In this document: in pieces, positions 1-8,325 of the stretch
Layout: each line of letters starts with the position of its first letter
Position numbering within the stretch: position 1 is the first letter of the stretch
Source of the DNA: JBDNJM01 sp041687755
Lineage (GTDB): Bacteria; Planctomycetota; UBA1135; GCA-002686595
Direction: 5' to 3'
Length of the DNA: 34,746 nt
NCBI GenBank assembly: GCA_041687755.1
Contig: JBDNJM010000054.1
Span: 1 to 34,746, forward strand
The notes under the pieces: model-generated
The model's input: only the letters and a program-made list of their open reading frames with translations
Database searches by the model: none
What the model was told of the DNA's origin: nothing
Position numbers and translations under genes: made by a program

Positions 1-84
1 GCTTGGGGGCCTTCTGCGGCATAGCCGCAGAAGGCCCCCAAGCCGGTGGAAACGTGCCTGGCACCGTATCCTTCCCCCCGCCCG
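1..84. repeat. End repeat, copy A, with a 20-bp perfect hairpin
   Basis: Positions 1-20 are the exact reverse complement of 24-43, with loop ATA (21-23). The hairpin is followed by a conserved flank with GTGCCTGGCAC (54-64) and a C-rich run. Positions 3-84 match the reverse complement of 34665-34746 closely; differences are mostly paired changes in the stem. The copy lies 22 bp past the stop of the minus-strand gene ending at 106, so it would be transcribed as its 3' end. It could be a REP/MITE-type element, a structured 3' RNA end or a terminator. No transposase is present. Confidence 0.85.
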
Positions 85-105
85 CCCGATCGCTGGGGAC
101 TTCGC

Positions 106-2178
106 TCAGTCGTCGAGCCGAATGACTAGGCCGTGAGCTGTGTCGAGCTTTACGCGCTCGCCGTCCCGGAGGCGTGCGGCGCCGGCGCAGTTGACGATCG
201 CCGGGACGCGCGCTTCGCGCAGCAGGATCGAGGCGTGGCTTAGCTCGCCGCCGATCTCGGTCACGACCGCGCCGACGCGGCCGAAGACCAGGCCCCAAGA
301 GGGCTCGAGGGCGGGGACGACCAGGACCGTACCAGCGTCGAGCGGCGCCGCGGCGGCGTCGAGCACGTCCATCAGTCGCGAGGCGCGGCGCACGCGGCCC
401 TCGAAGTCGCGCGTGCCCAGGGCGATGCCGGTCAGGGGCCCGGTCAGAAGCTCCGTGGAGCTCGAGCCCGTCGGTGTCTCGGCCGCGCGGGCGACGTCCT
501 GAATGTCGTCGAGGCCCGCGGTCGCGGGCAGCTCGAGTGCGGCGGCCGCTGCGAAGGCTGCGCGGCCGGCGCTCACCGCCGACTGCAGCGCTCCGGAGCG
601 CTCAAGCGCCTCGACGGGCAGGAAGAAGGCGTCCTCGATGGCGTCGAGTTCGCCGCCGTCGACGCGTTCGGCCGCGGCGGCGAGGATGCCGGCGCGCAGG
701 CGCTCCCAGGAGCGCATCAGGTCGTCGCGGAACTGCTCGCGGCGGCGATCGATCGCGTAGAGCGGCCCCTTGGCTCCGCGCGACCGCGCGGGCTCGGCAG
801 GCGCTGGGGCAGGTTGTGCGTCACGTCGGAGCAAGTCATCGCGCAGGCTGGAGCGCAGCTCGCGGAAGCGCGGCTGCAGCGGGTCGCTCTCGAGCGGTCC
901 GCGGTGGCCGAAGTCTTCGAGCCAGCGATCGAGCGCCGGCTCGAGAGCGCTCGGGTCGAGCAGGCGCAGGCGCTCGTACTCGCGCATCATGCGCTCGGTG
1001 ACAACCTCCGCGCGACCGCGCAGCCGCAGGGCGCCGCGCACCTGGGCGGCGCCGGTCAGGGCCCCGTTGATCGCGAAGTTCGTGCGCAGGGCGATCGAGA
1101 GGCCGAGGACCGTGGCCTCGAACAGACCCTTGAGGCCGCGGGCTTCGGCGATGGCGAGGTCCAAGCGCTCGAGCTCGCGGCCGGCGCGGGTCATCGTGCG
1201 GAGGTTCTTGACCTGCAGGGCCAGCAGGCGCGGCGAACGGCGCAGCAGGCGAGCCAGAACTGGGCGGCGGTCGGCGGGCGGTCCGGGGTCGCCGCCGACG
1301 CCGTCGGTGACGAAGGCGCGCGGCAGACCCCAGCGGTCCATTAGGCGGAAGAAGAACGCGAAGTTGAGCCAGGCGCGGCCCGCTGCCGTGACGGCGTAGG
1401 TCTCGTTCCAAGTGCGGACCTCGCCGTCGATCTCGGCGAAGTACTCGAGCGCGTCCGCGCCCGCGCGCTCGAGGGCCGCGACGATCCAGGGGCTGGGCGG
1501 ATCGCCAAGGATCTCGCGATGGTTGGCGAGGCTGAGCGTCGGATTGCGGCGCACGGGGAAGCGCGCGGGCCTGGCTTGCAGCAGCGTGAACGCCGCGCCG
1601 TCGGCGGCGAACTCGAGGTCGAGGGCGGCACCACTGCGCAGCTCGGGCGCGAAGGCGCGGGCCGTGCGCTCCAGGAACGTGGACCAGGGGTCGTCGCGGT
1701 CGAGGTGCCCGCGCTCGACGTTGCCGCGAGCCGTGCCGGCGGTCAGCTCGAGGTTGCCGCCCGGGGCGGTGGTGCGCTCCCAGTAGAAGCCGTCGAAGAA
1801 CGCGACACCGCCACGTTCGGGCGTCAGGAGCGCCTGGACGAAGAGGTAGCCGGCTCCGGCTTCGAGGACCGAGTCGGCGACCCTGGCGACGGCTGCGGCG
1901 AAGGCGGCGGGTGCGGGCCGGCCGTCGGGCCCGAGCTCGCGCACGGCGACGCTCTCGAAGCGGCCAGCGGCTGTGCTCTGGGCGGTGTCCTCGGCGGGGC
2001 TTGCCGAGCGGACGATCACGGGGCCTGGCGCGAGCGCGAACGGCAGCGCGGTCGCTGGCCTCTCGGCGGTGCACCAGAACGTCTGTGGAACGCGGAGGCC
2101 GGCTCGGGCGGCGCGCCGCAGGTTCGCCAGCTTCGCCGCGCGGGCGTCCGGAAACTCAGTGAGGGGTTTCCAGCGCAC
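106..2178 (-). CDS. PEP-utilising phosphotransferase (PEP synthase / rifampin phosphotransferase-like)
   Basis: The ~690-residue protein has an N-terminal ATP-grasp domain of the pyruvate-phosphate dikinase type. Near residue 60 it has the RSASPAEDT stretch (usual RSSATAED), and near residue 200 LLQARP closes that domain. A long, poorly conserved middle region (about 215-590) follows, then a C-terminal swivelling phosphohistidine domain with GGELSHASILLREARVPAIV, whose His (~648) is the expected phosphocarrier. The PEP/pyruvate TIM barrel of PpsA is absent. ATP domain, variable domain and His domain in this order match rifampin phosphotransferase, so phosphoryl transfer from ATP to an unknown small molecule is the likeliest reaction (inference). 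The open frame extends to 2202, but GTG at 2178 overlaps the upstream gene by only 23 bp and is preferred. It is the last gene of the operon starting at 3545. Confidence 0.8.
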   Translation of the reverse strand: MRWKPLTEFPDARAAKLANLRRAARAGLRVPQTFWCTAERPATALPFALAPGPVIVRSASPAEDTAQSTAAGRFESVAVRELGPDGRPAPAAFAAAVARVADSVLEAGAGYLFVQALLTPERGGVAFFDGFYWERTTAPGGNLELTAGTARGNVERGHLDRDDPWSTFLERTARAFAPELRSGAALDLEFAADGAAFTLLQARPARFPVRRNPTLSLANHREILGDPPSPWIVAALERAGADALEYFAEIDGEVRTWNETYAVTAAGRAWLNFAFFFRLMDRWGLPRAFVTDGVGGDPGPPADRRPVLARLLRRSPRLLALQVKNLRTMTRAGRELERLDLAIAEARGLKGLFEATVLGLSIALRTNFAINGALTGAAQVRGALRLRGRAEVVTERMMREYERLRLLDPSALEPALDRWLEDFGHRGPLESDPLQPRFRELRSSLRDDLLRRDAQPAPAPAEPARSRGAKGPLYAIDRRREQFRDDLMRSWERLRAGILAAAAERVDGGELDAIEDAFFLPVEALERSGALQSAVSAGRAAFAAAAALELPATAGLDDIQDVARAAETPTGSSSTELLTGPLTGIALGTRDFEGRVRRASRLMDVLDAAAAPLDAGTVLVVPALEPSWGLVFGRVGAVVTEIGGELSHASILLREARVPAIVNCAGAARLRDGERVKLDTAHGLVIRLDD

Positions 2179-2944
2179 AGACGACCTCCCGCACCCATCC
2201 ACCGGGGTCCTGGATCATCGGGTAGTGGCCCCAGTCGGGGAAGCGCCGACAGGGGAGCTGGCGACCCAGCGCGCGCTCGGTGCGGGCGAGCTCGTCGAGG
2301 CCGACCACGTGATCGCGTTCGCCCCACCACAGTTCGAGGTTCACAAGAGCGCCGGGCACGGAAGGGAGCTTGCGCTCGAGCGAGCGCAGCAAATCGGGCG
2401 TCAGCCAGCGGAACCAGGCTGCGAACTCTTGGGGGCTGAGGTAGCCGGCGAAGAAGGCCTTGATGAACTCAGGGTCCATGTCGCGCACGAAGTGCTTGGC
2501 GGCGAAGCGGCGCCGCAGAGCGGGCAGCTTGAGCGCTTGGACGAGCAGCTGCGGCCCGGGCTTGAAGGGTCCGATTCCGAGCCGCATCAGGCGCGGGAAG
2601 CGTCGCTGTTCGAGGCCCCACAGCACGGGGCCCTGCAGCACGAGCCGATCTTCGAGGAGCCGCCCTGAGGCGCGCAGGGCGAGGGCCACGAGACCGCCGA
2701 TGCCGGTCGCCATGATCAGCCGCCGTTCGGGAGCTGAGCCGTCGCCTCGGCAGCCCTCGCGCCAGGCGTCCGCGCGGCGGGCGACGGCCGCGAGGGTCGC
2801 GTCGAAGGTCGCCTCGATCGGGTACGGGAGCTCGGTGAGCGCGAAGCGCCGCTCGGGCGCGAGCGACTCCAACGCGGTGCGCGCAGGATTCAGTCGGACG
2901 CTCGCGTGCCCGTTGCCGGGTAGAAAGAGGACGTGGCCGCTCAT
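2156..2944 (-). CDS. Alpha/beta-hydrolase-fold protein, nucleophile Ser replaced by Gly
   Basis: The 262-residue protein begins MSGHVLFLPGNG, which fits the first strand and oxyanion-hole turn of the fold. The acid is probably the Asp in LWWGERDHV, and the base is the His in FPDWGHYPMIQDP near the C-terminus, a typical end for the family. The nucleophile elbow reads MATGIGGLVAL (residues 78-88), so Gly81 stands where GxSxG hydrolases carry Ser. It may be a pseudo-enzyme, a non-hydrolytic family member, or use another residue. The ATG at 2944 follows the redox-protein stop by 22 bp without a clear ribosome site. Its 3' end overlaps the phosphotransferase start, so translation is probably coupled. 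Confidence 0.75.
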   Translation of the reverse strand: MSGHVLFLPGNGHASVRLNPARTALESLAPERRFALTELPYPIEATFDATLAAVARRADAWREGCRGDGSAPERRLIMATGIGGLVALALRASGRLLEDRLVLQGPVLWGLEQRRFPRLMRLGIGPFKPGPQLLVQALKLPALRRRFAAKHFVRDMDPEFIKAFFAGYLSPQEFAAWFRWLTPDLLRSLERKLPSVPGALVNLELWWGERDHVVGLDELARTERALGRQLPCRRFPDWGHYPMIQDPGGWVREVVCALETPH

Positions 2945-2966
2945 GGGGCTTGGGTGGCGGCGTCGC

Positions 2967-3545
2967 TCAGCCGCCGGCGGGCTGGAGGCTCGTGAACCCC
3001 TCGCGGGCTTCGCTGACCTGGCGGGCATCGCCTGCGTTGGCGTGGGCGTGGGCCCAGGTGATGCGCGGTCGGCCGCCGGCAGGGTCGATCAGGAACCAGC
3101 CCGAGAGCATCATCGGATCGCCCTTCGGCGCGCCGATGAAGTGGCCGTTCGCGAAGGACTTGAACGCGGCCTTGAAGACGCGCGGGCCGAAGAGTTGCCC
3201 GAGGCTGCCGCGGCGCAGGTCGAAGGCCTGGAAGAGATGCTTGTCGGGGTCGGAGATCGCGGGGACCTCGGGCCAGCGCTTCGACAGGAAGGCCTCGCCG
3301 TCCTCGGGCGAGCCCATGTGCACCAGCATCGTTTTGGGGAACGGCGCACCGCCGTCCCTGGAGGCCACGGCCTGCTCGTGCAGGGTCGCGACGTCCTCGC
3401 GGCAAAAGACTCAGCCGAAGTGCCGCAGGAAGCAGAGCAGGATCGGTTGGTCGGTGAACTGTTCGCCGAGCGTGGGCCCGCTGAGGTGCCGTCCGGCGAC
3501 GGGCAACTGGAGCGTGGCGGGCGGGAGTTCGAGGGGTAGCTGCAT
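2967..3545 (-). CDS. SelL-like / AhpC-TSA_2 redox protein, probable selenoprotein (Sec45 at TGA)
   Basis: Read from ATG 3545, the frame gives 44 residues ending FLRHFG, then TGA at 3413-3411, then VFCRED and 147 more codons to a final TGA at 2967. Homologues of this thioredoxin-fold peroxiredoxin-like family (PF13911, SelL-related) have FLRHFGCxFCRE here. The TGA therefore sits exactly at the first Cys of the CxxC redox motif and would give a UxxC centre. The downstream part keeps the family signatures: MLVHMGSPEDGEAF, a DPDKHLFQAFDLRRGSL segment, GPRVF, and GWFLIDPAGG. Two short hairpins follow the TGA. The likely role is thiol or peroxide reduction. The alternative is a nonsense mutation; the shorter frame starting at 3368 would lack the redox motif and is unlikely to be the real gene. 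It is first in the operon with the hydrolase and phosphotransferase genes. Confidence 0.8.
3371..3401 (-). promoter_or_regulatory. Candidate bacterial SECIS hairpins after the UGA
   Basis: Nine nucleotides after the TGA, CGCGA (3401-3397) pairs perfectly with TCGCG (3391-3387) around loop GGACG, which has G in the first two loop positions as bacterial SECIS elements do. The loop begins 15 nt past the TGA, slightly closer than usual. A second perfect 5-bp hairpin, CCTGC/GCAGG with loop ACGA (3384-3371), has its loop about 32 nt past the TGA. Short GC stems arise by chance in such DNA, so this is supporting evidence only. Confidence 0.4.
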
Positions 3546-4100
3546 GGGCTTGGCGGTCGGGGTGTACCGGGCGGAAGCGCTGCGCAGTCATAGCCCGGGG
3601 CGCCGGTCAATGCGAGGCGGGCCGGGTCGGCGGCTTGGCCCAGGAGCTGGGTCAGGAAATTCGGGGTCAGAGCGCAACGCCGCGCGCAGGGTCCGGTCTT
3701 CAGGAGTGGACGGAGTCGTGGCCCTGGGGCACTCGGCCGGGACGCCGTCCAACATCGGTGGGGAGGGCTCAAACGCGCTCGCCGGGCTCCGGGGGCCGGC
3801 GGACGCGATGGCGCTGCCTGGGCGTCGTCTGCGCGGGTCATGGGAGGCTCTTGCGCGGACTTGGACTCTCCCCACCACCTTTCCCTAGCCTGCCCCCCGA
3901 GGGGGGGGAAGGGGCCGAAGGGCGGGGGAAGGTGCCGAGAGGAGGGCGCCGGGGCCGTGCACGTGCCGCAACCGAGCCGGCGCTCGTGAACTCCTGCTAG
4001 GAGCCCTTGCGAGATTCGGCGTCGAGGGGCAGGCTGCACGTCCAGCGCGACGAGGTTGTCGCGCTGATGACCACCCAGAGCACCCAGACGGAGGACGATT

Positions 4101-4145
4101 ATGAGCAAACGAACTGACGTTGTTTTCGCCTCCGCTCGGGCCTGA
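4101..4145 (+). other. Possible 14-residue leader-type reading frame
   Basis: ATG at 4101 is preceded at 5 nt by GGAGGA (4090-4095), one of the best Shine-Dalgarno matches in the window. The frame runs MSKRTDVVFASARA and then TGA. It could be a leader peptide for the rsgA unit, the start of a decayed gene, or chance. No attenuator-like codon bias is seen. Confidence 0.2.
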
Positions 4146-4229
4146 GGCCCACCCGACTGCCGCGCCGCTAACAGCGGTCACACGGATCGGGAACGCCCCA
4201 GCGCCACGAGCGGAATCGCGTTCTTGAAT

Positions 4230-4247
4230 CCGGCCGAATTCGGCCGG
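4230..4247. repeat. Perfect 18-bp palindrome
   Basis: CCGGCCGAATTCGGCCGG is its own reverse complement and lies about 105 bp upstream of the preferred rsgA start. It could be a dimeric regulator site or a hairpin in the 5' leader. There is no T-run to suggest an intrinsic terminator. Confidence 0.6.
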
Positions 4248-4353
4248 CGCGTGTGCCCTGTTGCCCGCTGCCTACGGAGTCGATCCGGGGCCGGGCAATT
4301 CACGAAACGACCGGGGCGTGCGTGAGTCGTGTGGCCCTAACAACGGGGTACTC

Positions 4354-5508
4354 GTGGATTGGAAGGAAGATACTCGTGCTCGCTTTTTCAAAGCGGCCAA
4401 GCACATCACCAGTCGAGAAGAGCGCAAGGAGCTCGAGCGGAAGAGTCAGGAGCGCAAGAGCAACAACGTGAAGCGCCGTCCGCGGCGCGCTCCCGATGCG
4501 TTGGAGGAGGAGGAGGCGGGCTTCGAGCGCATGACCACGGCGCGGCGCGAGCCGACGAAGGGCGGGCGGCCGGGGCCGACGATCGGCGCCAAGGAGCCTG
4601 AAGAGGGGCTCGTCGCGGGGCTCGTGCTCGGGTTGGGTCCCGGGCGGGCACGCGTCGAGGTCGATGGAGCCGAGGTCGAGGGGGAGCTGAGCGACGAACT
4701 CAGTGCCCTGCAACGAGGCGCGATCGCCGTGGGCGACGCGGTGGGTCTGCGCGAGCTGGAACCGGGTCGTTGGCGCGTCGTGCGCGTCGAGGAGCGGCAC
4801 TCGTGGCTAGGTCGGCCCGACCCGGGGCGGCCGGACATCGTGCGCCTGGTGGCGGCGAACGTCGATGTGGGCGTGATCGTGGCGGCCGTGCGTCAGCCGA
4901 TGCTGCGGCAGCGGTTGATCGACCGGTACCTGATCGCGCTGCAGCGCGGCGGCGTCGAGCCGATCGTGTGCGCGAGCAAGATCGACTTGCTTGAGACCGC
5001 GGAGGACCGCCGGCAGGTGGACGAGGCCCTGGAGCCGTACCGGGCCCTCGGCTGCCCCGTCGTGCAGGTCAGCGCGGAGCGCGGTGACGGCATCGACGAG
5101 CTGCGCGGGCTGCTGGCGGCGAAGCTCGCGGTCGTCGTCGGCCAAAGCGGCGTCGGCAAGTCTTCGCTGCTGTCGAGCCTGGCGCCGGGCCTCGAGCTCG
5201 ACGTCGGGCGCGTGCGCGAGGGCGACGGCAAGGGGCGGCATACGACGACCCACTCGAGCCTGCACGCTTGGCGTGGCCTGCGGCTGATCGACACCCCGGG
5301 GGTGCGCTCGTTCGGGCTAGCGGGCATCGCGCGCGGCGAGCTGGCCGGGTACTTCTCGGACCTCGACGAGCACGCGCGGGACTGCCGCTTCCGCAACTGC
5401 CTGCACCTCGAAGAGCCCGGCTGCGCGGTGCGCGAGGTCGCTGCGGTGATCGATACCGTGGGCGTGCGCTACGCCACGTACCTGCGGGTCTTGGAAAGCC
5501 TCGAGTGA
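4354..5508 (+). CDS. rsgA: Ribosome small-subunit-dependent GTPase A
   Basis: RsgA is a circularly permuted GTPase that helps mature the 30S subunit. The G motifs occur in the permuted order: the G4 motif ASKIDLL (around residue 209 from the GTG), the P-loop GQSGVGKSS (from ~263), the threonine-rich switch with GRHTTTHSS, and G3 DTPG. The C-terminal zinc-binding segment is present (CRFRNCLHLEEPGC). An OB-fold-like stretch (about residues 85-150) precedes the G domain. The N-terminus carries a charged, Lys/Arg/Glu-rich extension of ~75 residues. The frame is open back to 4261. GTG 4354 is chosen because coding character starts near there, but TTG 4261 or GTG 4470 are possible. G4 has Ser where most GTPases have Asn. 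Confidence 0.92.
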   Translation: MDWKEDTRARFFKAAKHITSREERKELERKSQERKSNNVKRRPRRAPDALEEEEAGFERMTTARREPTKGGRPGPTIGAKEPEEGLVAGLVLGLGPGRARVEVDGAEVEGELSDELSALQRGAIAVGDAVGLRELEPGRWRVVRVEERHSWLGRPDPGRPDIVRLVAANVDVGVIVAAVRQPMLRQRLIDRYLIALQRGGVEPIVCASKIDLLETAEDRRQVDEALEPYRALGCPVVQVSAERGDGIDELRGLLAAKLAVVVGQSGVGKSSLLSSLAPGLELDVGRVREGDGKGRHTTTHSSLHAWRGLRLIDTPGVRSFGLAGIARGELAGYFSDLDEHARDCRFRNCLHLEEPGCAVREVAAVIDTVGVRYATYLRVLESLE

Positions 5509-5734
5509 AGGCGCGGGTGGGGCGGCCGGGCCTGCGGGTCCGGCCACCTCGCCTCGTTCGGGATCTCGTGTTCGGCTGAAGTCCAGCGCTCGGCCGGGGT
5601 GCCCTGCTCGATCCGGCGGAATCGCGTGCGGCGACCGAGCTTGGGCCGTGCACCTCCTAGAATCTGCCGCTCCGCGAAGGCGCGCGCTCACCACGCGTGT
5701 CCTGTCCGCGTCTGCCTCTCCCCTGAACACTCCC

Positions 5735-7336
5735 ATGAGCCGCACTGCCACGCTCTCCTCGCTCCTTCCCGCTGGGCTCTTGCTCTCCGGCATCCAGGTC
5801 CTGACGGCTTCCGTCCAGGACGAGCCGCCCGCGCCGCAGGAGCCGCCGGCGGAGCGCCCGGATCCGCCCGGTTTCTTGTCGGAGCCCGAGTGGGACCCGA
5901 GCACCCCGCGCGGCGTGCTGACGAACGAACCCGAGGCCGCGCCCGGCCTGACGCTGGTGCAGCCGATCAACAGCCGCTTCGCGCACCTGATCGAGCTCGA
6001 CGGCACGGTCGCGCACACCTGGGAGTTCGACTCGGCGCCCGGCGAGTGGTCCTACCTGCTGGACGACGGCACGCTGCTGCGCGCGGGGCGCGAGGACGAC
6101 GACCCGCACTTTCGCGGCGGTGGCATCGGCGGGCGGCTGCAGCGGGTCGCGCCGGACGGAACGCTGCTCTGGAACTACCGCATCGCGGACACGGAGCGCC
6201 ACGCGCACCACGACATCGAGCCGCTGCCAAACGGCAACTTGCTCACCATCGTGTGGGAGCGCATTTCGGACGAGCGTGCGATCGAACTGGGCCGCAGTCC
6301 GGACCACGTCGGATCCGCCGGTCTGTGGGTGGATTCCGTGCTCGAGCTCAAGCCTGTCGGCGACTCCGACGTCGAGGTCGTTTGGGAGTGGCACGCGCTG
6401 GATCATCTCGTGCAGGACCTCAATCCAGAGGCCGAGGGCTTCGGCGACGTGAAGGGCAACCACGGGCGCATTGACGTCAACGGGGACCACCGGCAGCTGG
6501 CACCCCAGACGGCGGCAGAGCGCGAGCAGGAGCAGGCGGAACGAGCCCAGCTCGAGGCCCTTGGCTACGCGCCGGGCATTTCAGGTCCGGAGCCGCGCAC
6601 CGAGGAAGAGCTGGCCGAACTCAAGCAGGCGCTCGCGCGCTCGGGCGACATGCTGCACACCAACGGCATCGACTACGACGCGGAGCACGACCTGATCGCG
6701 CTGTCGGTGCCCGAGATGAACGAGATTTGGATCCTGGATCACTCGACGACGAGCGCCCAAGCGCGCGGGAGCAGCGGCGGTCGCTACGGCCACGGCGGCG
6801 ACCTGCTCTGGCGCTGGGGCAACCCCGGCAAGTACGGCCTGGGAGGCCCCGAAGAACGCGTACTGGGCTACCAGCACGACCCGAAGTTCCTGCGCGGGCC
6901 CGCGGGCGAGCTGCGCCTGACCCTGTTCAACAACCGCGCCGGCGACGACGGGGACCTGCGCTGGTCCGAGGTGCTCGAGCTGGAGCTGCCGTTCCGTGGC
7001 GCTGAGGGCTTCATTCGCAGCGAAGGGGAGCCCTTCGGTCCCGCAGCGCCGGTCTGGACTTACTCCGACCCGGGCGCATTCTTCTCCAGCTTCATCTCGG
7101 GCGCGGAGCGCTTGCCCAACGGCAACACCATCATTTGCTCCGGAGCGGGCGGCCGCCTGTTCGAGGTCACGCCCGACGGCCGCACTGTCTGGAACTTCCG
7201 CAACACCTTCGGCGGAGACGTTGATCCGCCCGACCACGCCGGCAAGGCACCCAAGTTTGCGGTGTTCCGCGCGGCGCGCTACCCCGCGGACCATCCGGGG
7301 GTGCGCGCGCTGCTCGTGGCGGACGAGCCGCGTTGA
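5735..7336 (+). CDS. Secreted arylsulfotransferase (ASST)-family protein
   Basis: The 533-residue protein starts at ATG 5735 with a hydrophobic signal-like segment (residues ~6-28), followed by a Pro/Glu-rich linker. The body shows the repeated propeller blades of the ASST family: HLIELDGTVAHTWEF, RLQRVAPDGTLLWNYR, HHDIEPLPNGNLL, ERLPNGNTIICSGAGGRLFEV and DGRTVWNF. His-rich motifs near HAHHDIE, HTNGIDYD and YQHDPKF are candidates for the sulfate-accepting active site. Bacterial ASSTs move sulfate between phenolic compounds in the periplasm; whether this one does is not shown. It follows rsgA by 226 bp on the same strand and is probably a separate unit. Confidence 0.75.
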   Translation: MSRTATLSSLLPAGLLLSGIQVLTASVQDEPPAPQEPPAERPDPPGFLSEPEWDPSTPRGVLTNEPEAAPGLTLVQPINSRFAHLIELDGTVAHTWEFDSAPGEWSYLLDDGTLLRAGREDDDPHFRGGGIGGRLQRVAPDGTLLWNYRIADTERHAHHDIEPLPNGNLLTIVWERISDERAIELGRSPDHVGSAGLWVDSVLELKPVGDSDVEVVWEWHALDHLVQDLNPEAEGFGDVKGNHGRIDVNGDHRQLAPQTAAEREQEQAERAQLEALGYAPGISGPEPRTEEELAELKQALARSGDMLHTNGIDYDAEHDLIALSVPEMNEIWILDHSTTSAQARGSSGGRYGHGGDLLWRWGNPGKYGLGGPEERVLGYQHDPKFLRGPAGELRLTLFNNRAGDDGDLRWSEVLELELPFRGAEGFIRSEGEPFGPAAPVWTYSDPGAFFSSFISGAERLPNGNTIICSGAGGRLFEVTPDGRTVWNFRNTFGGDVDPPDHAGKAPKFAVFRAARYPADHPGVRALLVADEPR

Positions 7337-7389
7337 GATGCTGTGAAGAATTGGCGCTGCCCCGCCGAAGTGCCTCTCAAGTGCTCTTG

Positions 7390-7443
7390 GGCCCATCGCC
7401 TGGAGGCGCTGCGGTGTCTCTGGCCCATCGCCTAGAGGCGCTG
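7390..7443. repeat. Two direct repeats, each a small hairpin
   Basis: A 22-nt unit at 7390-7411 recurs at 7422-7443 with one change (G to A), giving a 32-bp period. Each unit contains CGCCT-NN-AGGCG, a 5-bp inverted repeat. They lie between the convergent ASST and small membrane protein genes, where a bidirectional transcription end would be expected, but no T-run follows. Confidence 0.6.
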
Positions 7444-7498
7444 GAGCGGAAAGAGCATGAACGGATTGCGCCAAGCGCAATGATCCACGCTCTGTGAG

Positions 7499-8062
7499 TC
7501 AGACGCCCGGCCAGAGCCAGCCGAACACAGCGCCGGTGGCGATCGCGTAGATCGCGCCGTCGATTGCAAAGCGGAACGCCACGCCCCAGGACACGCCCTT
7601 CCAGATCGACTCGTGGAAAGTAGCCGTGCAGTAGGCGAGCAGCGCGATCGCGGACGTGATGCGCAGCACCGGCTCGAACGGTGCGCCGGGCGCGAGGGCG
7701 ATGCCCGCGACGTAGCCGGCGACCGTGGAGATCGCGATCGAGTAGAGGAACCAGGTCAGCAATGCCTTGCCCATGCCATTGGCGTGGGAGGGGGCGATGG
7801 TCAAGTAGCCGACCGGGCCGCGCTCAAGCTTCGCCTTCATCTCGTCGCTGCCCAGCTCGGCCATCGACGCGGCGAACGGGAAGCGGAAGTGGCCGCCGGG
7901 GACCTTTGCGGCGCGAACCGCGTCGAGCACGGCGTCTTCGTTGGGGATGGCCGACTGGTCGCCCTTGTGCATCGGCGTGGCCATGTGGATGACCGAGCTG
8001 ATCAGGAAGACCGCGATGGCGGAGACGAGGATGGGCAGCCAGAGGGCGGAGAGTTCGACCAT
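7499..8062 (-). CDS. Small integral membrane protein, function unknown
   Basis: The 187-residue protein starts at ATG 8062. It has a hydrophobic segment at about 7-27, a soluble loop of ~75 residues containing HKGDQSAIPNEDAVLDAVR and FPFAASM, then three further hydrophobic segments (about 103-125, 130-148 and 163-185). A single Cys-Thr-Ala-Thr-Phe-His segment lies in the third membrane helix. I do not recognise a characterised family. It stands alone, convergent to the ASST gene. Confidence 0.7.
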   Translation of the reverse strand: MVELSALWLPILVSAIAVFLISSVIHMATPMHKGDQSAIPNEDAVLDAVRAAKVPGGHFRFPFAASMAELGSDEMKAKLERGPVGYLTIAPSHANGMGKALLTWFLYSIAISTVAGYVAGIALAPGAPFEPVLRITSAIALLAYCTATFHESIWKGVSWGVAFRFAIDGAIYAIATGAVFGWLWPGV

Positions 8063-8325
8063 GGGGGGGTTCGGTGGGGGGCAGACGCTGCGGGGAGCGC
8101 CGCAGGCGGGGAGCGGCTAGCTGGCGCGGGGGCTTCGGCAGGACCCCGGAATTCGGCGCGCAGACACGGTGCTCCTGGCACGTTAGCCGTCCGCGCCGAG
8201 ACGCGCCAATTTCTAGCGGTTCGGAGTCGAGTCACGGGGGCGCCGCGCGACGTGCTCCTGAAGGTGGGCCGCAGGGGCGGCCGGCCGACCCTCTAAACCC
8301 CTCAAAACAGCCAAGTGCCCCCGGC

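Larger units (their letters stand above)
3546..4353. other. Intergenic region between the divergent selenoprotein operon and rsgA
   Basis: I find no gene I can defend in these ~800 bases. The frames that are open lack recognisable protein features. Visible structure includes a short hairpin of six C and six G around GA (3893-3906), a 14-codon reading frame at 4101, and the perfect palindrome at 4230-4247. The region separates two divergent transcription units and must hold their promoters. A patch at 4095-4130 is noticeably richer in A and T than its surroundings. Confidence 0.6.

Noticed and set aside
3110..4108. Minus-strand frame of 332 codons covering the redox gene's upstream part
   Set aside because: It is Pro/Ser/Arg-rich and out of frame with the conserved redox segments.
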